NCBI GenBank assembly: GCA_030824515.1
Contig: JAVBXN010000006.1
Span: forward strand, 1-44,331
DNA: 44,331 nt
DNA from: Pelobacter sp.
GTDB lineage: Bacteria; Desulfobacterota; Desulfuromonadia; Geobacterales; Pseudopelobacteraceae
Direction of reading: 5' to 3'
The position numbers were made by a program, and so were the translations under genes. The notes under the pieces are model-generated. The model saw only the letters and a program-made list of their open reading frames with translations, was not told where the DNA came from and searched no databases. Position 1 is the first letter of the stretch. Every line of letters begins with the position of its first letter. Shown piece by piece: positions 39,127 to 44,331 of this stretch.

Positions 39127-39180
39127 CAACTGGAATCGCATGCGCCGGATCACGGAGAATTTTAACGACATTTCCAGTTG
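39127..39180. repeat. 9-bp inverted repeat in the leader of the propeller gene
   Basis: CAACTGGAA (39127-39135) and TTCCAGTTG (39172-39180) are perfect inverse copies with a 36-base loop. They lie within 75 bases upstream of the minus-strand start at 39107, so they would form an RNA hairpin or a protein site. No riboswitch consensus fits. Confidence 0.5.
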
Positions 39181-39351
39181 TATTTGACACTGGTCAATCA
39201 CCTGTATAGCGTTAGGCTAGGCTAATAAACTGTGGTTACCAAAGTATAATAATTGCAAAATATTAACAAGCTGATTTGCCATACTAACCCTTGTCTGGAC
39301 ATTCATACATATTCCCGCTATTATCCAATAAAATTTCTCAATGGACTCCTC

Positions 39352-40092
39352 ATGGATTTTACAAATAATATTATCGTGGTCACCGGCGGCACGCGCGGAA
39401 TCGGCCGGGCCGTCACATTGGCCTTTGCTGCGGCTGGGGCGCGGGTATATGCCGCTTATCTTTCCAATCAGGCTTCCGCTGATGCAACCTTGGCGCTGTC
39501 GGAAGGTCTGTCGGGTAGCGTTACGCCGATCCAGGCCGACGTCAGCAGTTCCGATGGTGCTCAGCTGCTGATCAACCAGGCTTCGCAAACGACAGGGTAC
39601 ATCGACGTGCTTGTCAACAACGCCGGTATCATCCGAGACGGCTGGCTGGCAATGATGGCCGAGGATGACTGGGATGCGGTGATCCGCAACAATCTTTATC
39701 CGCTTTTTCACTGCAGCAAATGGGGTGTGCGCAAGATGATGTCCAGACGTAGCGGTTCCATAATTAACATCTCATCGATCTCGGCTGTCAGCGGCACCGC
39801 CGGGCAGTCAAATTACGCCGCCTCCAAGGGAGCCGCCATCAGCCTGACCAAATCACTGGCCCGCGAGGTCGGCGCTATGGGCATACGCGTTAATGCCGTC
39901 GTGGCCGGACTGATCGACACCGACATGACCGCCGGTCTCAAACAGGACATCGTAGCCGGTATCCTCAAAGGGGCGGCGCTGGGGCGGATCGGCAGACCGG
40001 ATGAAGTGGCCGATGCCGTTCTGTTCCTTGCTTCTCAAAATGCTTCCTACATTACCGGGCAAACTCTGGTTGTCGATGGCGGGATACTCTGA
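39352..40092 (+). CDS. 3-oxoacyl-ACP reductase, FabG-like (SDR family)
   Basis: This NADPH-linked short-chain reductase of 246 residues reduces the 3-keto group in the chain extension cycle. The N-terminal [10 protein letters not shown] nucleotide site (about 11-20), [10 protein letters not shown], catalytic Ser in [11 protein letters not shown], and YAASKGA (Tyr and Lys) show a full SDR active site. I start at ATG 39352, directly before the fold's first strand; the frame opens further upstream but without a site. This gene begins the right half of the cluster and overlaps the ketosynthase gene by one base. It is a cluster-specific copy, not the housekeeping FabG. Confidence 0.92.
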   Translation: MDFTNNIIVVTGGTRGIGRAVTLAFAAAGARVYAAYLSNQASADATLALSEGLSGSVTPIQADVSSSDGAQLLINQASQTTGYIDVLVNNAGIIRDGWLAMMAEDDWDAVIRNNLYPLFHCSKWGVRKMMSRRSGSIINISSISAVSGTAGQSNYAASKGAAISLTKSLAREVGAMGIRVNAVVAGLIDTDMTAGLKQDIVAGILKGAALGRIGRPDEVADAVLFLASQNASYITGQTLVVDGGIL

Positions 40093-41297
40093 TGGCCGCA
40101 AACCGGGTCGTGATAACCGGGTTGGGTGTTTTCTGCGGGATCGGCAAAAATGCTCCTGAATTCAGCAGCAACCTGTTGAACGGCAACAGCGGCATTGCCG
40201 CTCTGGATCTTTTCGATGTTTCCGCATTCCCTTCCAGGATCGGATGCCAGATCAAGGGGTACGATCCACTTGACTATTTTGATCGCCACTCGGCCCGCAA
40301 GTTGTCCCGGGCCGACCAGTTCGGTCTGATTGCCGCTGGTGAGGCGCTGGAGAACAGCGCTGTCAAAGGTTACTACTCCCCATATGAGATCGGTGTTTCG
40401 ATGGGGGCCGGAGCGGCCGGCATGTTTCAATCCGAACAGTGGCTGAGAGCGCATCTGACCGGAGAACTTTCATCTCCGGTGCTTCTGCGAGGTATTTTAC
40501 CTGACAAGACCGCCAGTGAGATCGCACTCCGATTTGGTCTGGCCGGCTATCAGGGGACGATTACCACCGCCTGCTCGTCATCGGCCACCGCCATCGGCTG
40601 GGGAGCCGATCTGGTGGCAACCGGTCAGCAGAAAGCGGTCGTTGCCGGTGGTTCTGATACCCTCTCGTTGCTGACGTTCTGTGGTTTCAATTCGCTCAAG
40701 GTGGTTGATCCCGAGCCCTGTTCACCTTTCAGCCTCGGACGTCAGGGCATTTCCCTCGGCGAGGGCGCGGCCTTCATGGTGTTGGAAAACGAGCAGGACG
40801 CCATGGCGCGCGGCGCCAGGATATACGGTACGATTCTAGGCTATGCGCTGGCCGGGGAAGCGTTCCACATGACCGCTCCCGAACCGACCGGCTCGACCGC
40901 GGCTCGGGTAATGCGTGATGCGATCTCGGCGGCCGGAATCGAAGCGGATCAGGTCGGCTGGGTCAACGCCCACGGCACCGGAACACCGCTGAACGACGTG
41001 GTCGAGTCCAATGCGATGAAACTGGTTTTCGGTGAGCGCGTGGCACGGGTTCCGCTTATTTCAACCAAGGCCATGACCGGCCACTGCCTGGGAGCTGCCG
41101 GCGCAATCGAGGCTCTTGCCACGGTGATTGCCCTCAATGAACATATCATCCCGCGGACCCTCAATTTCAGGGGGCGCGATCCGGAATGCGACCTGGATTA
41201 CTGCCATGACGAAAAGCGCCAGACTGATTCATCCGTTGCCATGTCGAACTCTTTTGCTTTTGGCGGAAACATCACATCGTTGGTACTTGGAATATGA
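40092..41297 (+). CDS. Beta-ketoacyl-ACP synthase, FabF-like (catalytic)
   Basis: The 401-residue condensing enzyme extends an acyl-ACP by decarboxylative condensation. The active-site Cys161 is in TITTACSSSATAIGW, and the two His are in VNAHGTGTPLND and STKAMTGHCLGAAGA, completing the C-H-H triad. The C-terminal NSFAFGGNITSLVL is also standard. It overlaps FabG by one base and its partner ketosynthase-like gene by 4 bases, the normal layout of a KS/chain-length-factor pair in type II polyketide and aryl polyene clusters. It is full length. Confidence 0.93.
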   Translation: MAANRVVITGLGVFCGIGKNAPEFSSNLLNGNSGIAALDLFDVSAFPSRIGCQIKGYDPLDYFDRHSARKLSRADQFGLIAAGEALENSAVKGYYSPYEIGVSMGAGAAGMFQSEQWLRAHLTGELSSPVLLRGILPDKTASEIALRFGLAGYQGTITTACSSSATAIGWGADLVATGQQKAVVAGGSDTLSLLTFCGFNSLKVVDPEPCSPFSLGRQGISLGEGAAFMVLENEQDAMARGARIYGTILGYALAGEAFHMTAPEPTGSTAARVMRDAISAAGIEADQVGWVNAHGTGTPLNDVVESNAMKLVFGERVARVPLISTKAMTGHCLGAAGAIEALATVIALNEHIIPRTLNFRGRDPECDLDYCHDEKRQTDSSVAMSNSFAFGGNITSLVLGI

Positions 41298-42337
41298 ACA
41301 CTTCTATCAATGACATCGTCATCACCGGTTATTCCGCGATAACCTCCGCCGGCAGCGGTATTGACGCAATTCTTGAACTGTTGCGTTCCAATCGTGATGC
41401 GTTGACTCCGGTGCCGGACGATATTCCGGGCGGTCTTGGCCAGCGCTGGGGAAAGGCGCTGTCTTTCAAGGCCACCGATTTCATCGCTCCGCTCAAAGCC
41501 CGCAAGATGGACCGCTGCAGCCAGTTTGCCGTGGCTGCCTCCGGATTGGCACTGAAGGATGCCGGAATAGATCTGCAGTCGGTCGCGCCGGAACGTATCG
41601 GAATCGCGTTGGGTTGCGGTTTCGGTGGGGTAGCCAATTCCGCCGAATTCCTGGCGGGATACTTTAATGGAGGAGTCAACGGCCTGGCGCCGATGCTCTT
41701 TCCCAATACGGTGTCCAACGCGCCTGCCAGTAACGCCTCGATCGAGCATGGCTTGAAGGGTCCCAATGTGACCCTGGTGCAGCGATTCTGTTCGGCCGAG
41801 TCGGCCTTCATGATGGCCTGCCGATTCATAAACGAGGGGCGGGCCGACATCATGCTGACCGGTGGCGCAGATGATCTGATGCCGTTGATGATGGCCGGCT
41901 TTGCAGCCACGGGACAGTTGCGGCGCTATGCTGCCTGCTTTGGCGAGGGTAGCGGAATTCTGGTGCTGGAGAGCGCACGGCACGCTGCCCTTCGCGGCGT
42001 TGAGGTCAAGGGTGTGGTTGAAGGCATCAACACGGTCGGCCTGTTGCCTAAAGGGAACGAACCGGAGGGAATCGACCGGCTCTTGTCCGGTTACCATTCC
42101 TGCGATGTCGTATCACTTTCCGGTACTGCTTCCGAAAACCCGCTCCTTGTGCAGCGTGTCCGGGCTGAATCCTGTTTCGATTTGTCAACAGTGACCGGTC
42201 GCTCCTTGGCGATGGGCGGAGTTTCGATGGCCGTGCAACTGGCATGCTTAAAAAACCGCCAAACCGGCCTTCATCTGGCAGCATCTCCCGAGGGCCCCTA
42301 CTATGCAATCCGTTTCAGCGGAGGCAACCCTGTTTAA
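41294..42337 (+). CDS. Ketosynthase-like partner (chain-length-factor type, no catalytic His)
   Basis: The 347-residue thiolase-fold protein is shorter than the 401-residue partner. Cys166 is kept in LVQRFCSAESAFMMA, but the two regions that hold the catalytic His in FabF read VSLSGTASEN and VTGRSLAMGG, so both His are absent. The GFGG and GEGSGILVLE parts of the fold are kept. I infer a non-condensing partner that forms a heterodimer with the FabF-like protein and sets chain length, as ApeC-like and type II PKS chain-length factors do. The retained Cys is unusual for a pure chain-length factor. It overlaps the dehydratase gene by 35 bases. Confidence 0.85.
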   Translation: MNTSINDIVITGYSAITSAGSGIDAILELLRSNRDALTPVPDDIPGGLGQRWGKALSFKATDFIAPLKARKMDRCSQFAVAASGLALKDAGIDLQSVAPERIGIALGCGFGGVANSAEFLAGYFNGGVNGLAPMLFPNTVSNAPASNASIEHGLKGPNVTLVQRFCSAESAFMMACRFINEGRADIMLTGGADDLMPLMMAGFAATGQLRRYAACFGEGSGILVLESARHAALRGVEVKGVVEGINTVGLLPKGNEPEGIDRLLSGYHSCDVVSLSGTASENPLLVQRVRAESCFDLSTVTGRSLAMGGVSMAVQLACLKNRQTGLHLAASPEGPYYAIRFSGGNPV

Positions 42338-42713
42338 TCCTGATCCAGCTGCATACCTGCCGCACCGTTATCCTTTTCTCCATCTTGACCGGATAGTAGC
42401 ACTTGAGCCTGGCGTCCGGGCTGTTGCCGTGAAAAACATAACGGCTCTGCACGGTTTCCCCCAGGTTCTGATGGTTGAGTGCGTTGCCCAACTGGCCGGG
42501 ATTTTGACCATTTCCGAGGAAGGTGAGGGCGGTTTTCTGGCGGCAATCGATAGGGCCGAGTTTTCCGGGACAGCGCTGGCCGGTGATATTCTGACGGTTT
42601 CTGCGGTAGTGATCAAGTCATTCGGTCGTTTGTTCATGGTGGAAGGAAGTGTTATCTGCGAAGATCGTGTTCTTTTGACGGTTCAGCTTACCCTGGGGGT
42701 CGGCAGGTTATGA
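42303..42713 (+). CDS. FabZ/ApeI-like 3-hydroxyacyl-ACP dehydratase
   Basis: The 136-residue hotdog-fold enzyme removes water from a 3-hydroxyacyl-ACP to give a double bond. The catalytic His21 lies in YLPHRYPFLHLDRI and the acid in MVECVAQLAGILT (about 58), the standard FabZ pair. The ATG at 42303 starts inside the ketosynthase-like gene; its ribosome site is poor, so translation is probably coupled. It overlaps the LolA-like gene by 4 bases. With no enoyl reductase in the window, its products may stay unsaturated. Confidence 0.9.
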   Translation: MQSVSAEATLFNPDPAAYLPHRYPFLHLDRIVALEPGVRAVAVKNITALHGFPQVLMVECVAQLAGILTISEEGEGGFLAAIDRAEFSGTALAGDILTVSAVVIKSFGRLFMVEGSVICEDRVLLTVQLTLGVGRL

Positions 42714-43333
42714 TACGAACTCTATCTCGCCTGCTGACGATTTCAGTGATTTTATTTGCCGGTGCGGTCACTTCCGTCAATGCCCGTCCGATCCCCCCAC
42801 TGGAAGGGCTGGAGGCGCTGCGTAAGGGCTTCGCAGGCATCGCCGATTTTAGCGCCGATATTACCCAGGAAAAGCGCCTCTCGCTGATGAAGCGCAATAT
42901 GAACATGAACGGCACGGTCCGTTTCAGGAAGCCGGACCAGTTTTTCATGGCGATCAATCCACCTTATAAAAGTCGGATGGTGCTGAAGGATTCGACCATT
43001 GAGTTGGCGGGCGGTCCAGAGGGCAAACGTAACAGAATCGTACTCCCGCCCGAACAGGGGCTTGGGCGCTGGTTTTCAAAACTGGCGGCGCCGGTTACCA
43101 GCCTTCCCGATGGTGTTTCAATTCAGGCCGATCTTTCCAACTCGCTCTATACTCTGACGATAACTCCGCAGGGAAAGGGGCAGGTCAAGGAGCTTGTAAT
43201 ATCTTTTCTTGCGGATGGCACGATCCGCCGTCTGACGATCCTGGAACAGAACGGAGACAGGGCTACAATGATCTTCAGAAATCTGCGTCGCAATATCGGT
43301 CTGACTGATCGTGAATTTAGTCTGGAGCCATGA
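42710..43333 (+). CDS. LolA-like periplasmic lipid carrier
   Basis: The 207-residue precursor has a signal peptide (LTISVILFAGAVTSVNA, cut near 24) and a LolA fold, seen in the core pattern IADFSADITQEKRLSLMKRN and GTVRFRKPDQFFMAIN followed by alternating strands up to LTDREFSL. LolA moves lipoproteins across the periplasm; in aryl polyene and glycolipid clusters a LolA-like copy is thought to move the product to the outer membrane. It overlaps its neighbours by 4 bases on both sides, so it is bound tightly to this operon. Confidence 0.88.
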   Translation: MIRTLSRLLTISVILFAGAVTSVNARPIPPLEGLEALRKGFAGIADFSADITQEKRLSLMKRNMNMNGTVRFRKPDQFFMAINPPYKSRMVLKDSTIELAGGPEGKRNRIVLPPEQGLGRWFSKLAAPVTSLPDGVSIQADLSNSLYTLTITPQGKGQVKELVISFLADGTIRRLTILEQNGDRATMIFRNLRRNIGLTDREFSLEP

Positions 43334-44076
43334 CTCAATTGAAATACTTATATTTAACCTTTGCAGGTTTCAAATGCATTCTCGTCAGAATACCCATACG
43401 TTTTCTTGCAATCTTCACTCCGCTACTGCTTCTTGCTGCCTGCGGAACGGTACGACCAACCCTTGATTACAACCCGGAGGCCAGACTTGAAACATTGTCA
43501 GCCGCGGTATCACTGTCGATATCCACGGCCGACCGTGGCATGTCCGGCAGTGGCTTCATGGTTTATCGCCGTCCCGACCAGCTGCATCTTGTGATGCTCT
43601 CCCCTTTCGGTACAACCATGATCGAAATGTTCTCCAATGGCGAGCAGATTACGCTGCTCTATCCGGGCAGTTCCACTGCTTACGTCGGTCAGATTGCCGA
43701 TCTGCCGGAAAAGGGGGGCTTGCAGGGCTGGCGGCTGATGCGCTGGGTAATGGATGCTGCCCCGGCGAGTTCCAAGCGGTTGAACGTCACTCTTGAACGG
43801 ACCGGTATTCAGGGTGTCGCCGAGAGGGTCACCTTTGAAAATGGGCTGGTCACCGCCAAAAGCACCAAAAACGGTGATCAGGTGTACTATTCCCGTTATA
43901 CCTTGGTAGACGGCGTACCTTTTGCGGCTGAACTGGATCTTCGCAATGCCCAGGATGATCGCATCCGGATAGTACTGGATGAACCGGAGATCAACACTCC
44001 GCTGGAAGAGGCCGCTTTTCAACCTCATCTGGAAGGAATCAAGATTTTGCCGCTTTCAGAGTTGCGTGGGTTATAG
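43330..44076 (+). CDS. LolB-like/DUF3261-like outer-membrane lipoprotein
   Basis: The product has 248 residues. Ahead of the Cys is a long N-terminal stretch with a membrane signal segment and the lipobox LLAAC (about 35-38), so it should be a lipoprotein. The body has the paired-strand pattern of LolB-type proteins (MSGSGFMVYRRPDQLHLVML, MIEMFSNGEQITLLYPG, FAAELDLRNAQDDRIRIVL). An outer-membrane partner for the LolA-like carrier is the natural reading. A start at a later codon, about 60 bases in, would give a more usual signal length, but the 4-base overlap favours this one. Confidence 0.85.
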   Translation: MTQLKYLYLTFAGFKCILVRIPIRFLAIFTPLLLLAACGTVRPTLDYNPEARLETLSAAVSLSISTADRGMSGSGFMVYRRPDQLHLVMLSPFGTTMIEMFSNGEQITLLYPGSSTAYVGQIADLPEKGGLQGWRLMRWVMDAAPASSKRLNVTLERTGIQGVAERVTFENGLVTAKSTKNGDQVYYSRYTLVDGVPFAAELDLRNAQDDRIRIVLDEPEINTPLEEAAFQPHLEGIKILPLSELRGL

Positions 44077-44331
44077 CAGCTGATGCCGTAGTATCGTCTG
44101 CCCGCTCGCTCCCTTTACCGTTATCCTTTCCTTTGCAATACTTCAGTCCTGATGTTGCCGGCATTTTTCAAATCCAAAAGTGGCCGGCTTTGGAAACTAT
44201 TTAGCTTTGTATCAACTTTTCATTTGACACTTGAGATTTATTTATGATAGAAGATCGTTTCCTTTCAGGGCGGCAGTTTTCCTGATCGGGTCTGGAAAAA
44301 GTTGGTGTTCGGAAAATAGTTGTTGACACCA
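44077..44331. other. Intergenic tail of the window; no gene seen
   Basis: No ORF with a ribosome site is present. Two GCCGGC segments near 44157-44198 could form a weak stem but lack a T tail long enough for a firm terminator. TTGACA occurs at 44224-44229 and again near the last bases, but no -10 at proper spacing is visible. Confidence 0.4.

Noticed and set aside
39205..39225. GTTAGGC at 39211-39217 as a further attC core
   Set aside because: No inverse core or hairpin partner is found at a suitable distance; chance 7-mer.
25690..44076. Classification as a standard aryl polyene cluster
   Set aside because: There is no ammonia lyase, AMP ligase or other aromatic-starter gene in the window, and radical SAM genes are not part of that type.
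44224..44248. TTGACA with TATGAT as a promoter for a gene beyond the window
   Set aside because: The spacing is 13 bases, too short for a sigma-70 promoter.

Overview
The window looks like a chromosomal segment from a Geobacter-type bacterium (Geobacterales; genus not determinable from sequence alone). The evidence is the combination of a Wolinella/Bacillus-type frdCAB operon, a membrane-bound Hya-type [NiFe] hydrogenase in the order small-large-cytochrome b-protease, many PilZ/HD-GYP/GGDEF signalling proteins, and codon use and protein style typical of that group. No tRNA, rRNA or CRISPR array was seen.

Layout. (i) 1-1083: the end of an integron gene-cassette array. Two promoter-less cassettes each carry one small ORF followed by a recognisable attC hairpin, and a degenerate site lies upstream. 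No integrase is in the window. (ii) 1342-8864: a Rep/UvrD helicase (minus), a two-gene c-di-GMP unit (PilZ plus acetyltransferase-like protein, then an HD-GYP phosphodiesterase with a C-terminal PilZ), and a convergent methyltransferase. (iii) 9090-15639: polyphosphate kinase 1 with its terminator, then the hydrogenase operon hyaSLBP. (iv) 15656-19780: several small or secreted proteins of unknown function, then a membrane GGDEF protein with the Ser signature of cGAMP-making Hypr enzymes, overlapped by a lipoprotein gene. (v) 19806-24704: tgt, then a 24-codon leader-like ORF and frdCAB, ending in a perfect terminator. (vi) 24714-44076: an orphan Cas6-like protein, followed by about 18 kb of lipid/polyketide-type biosynthesis.

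The last region is the most unusual part. It contains a polysaccharide deacetylase, a GT2 glycosyltransferase, one SPASM-like and three B12-type radical SAM enzymes, an LpxL-like acyltransferase, a dedicated ACP, a FabD-like acyltransferase, a hotdog thioesterase, FabG, a FabF ketosynthase with a partner lacking the catalytic histidines, a FabZ/ApeI-like dehydratase, a LolA-like carrier and a LolB-like lipoprotein. Most genes overlap by 1-4 bases. No enoyl reductase is visible, so the simplest inference is an unsaturated (polyene-like) acyl chain built on a dedicated ACP, modified by radical chemistry, attached to a lipid or glycolipid and moved to the outer membrane. It resembles aryl-polyene clusters in its type II synthase and Lol-like parts, but lacks the aromatic starter genes and carries radical SAM enzymes instead. 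A 1335-residue secreted beta-propeller protein sits in reverse orientation in the middle of the cluster.
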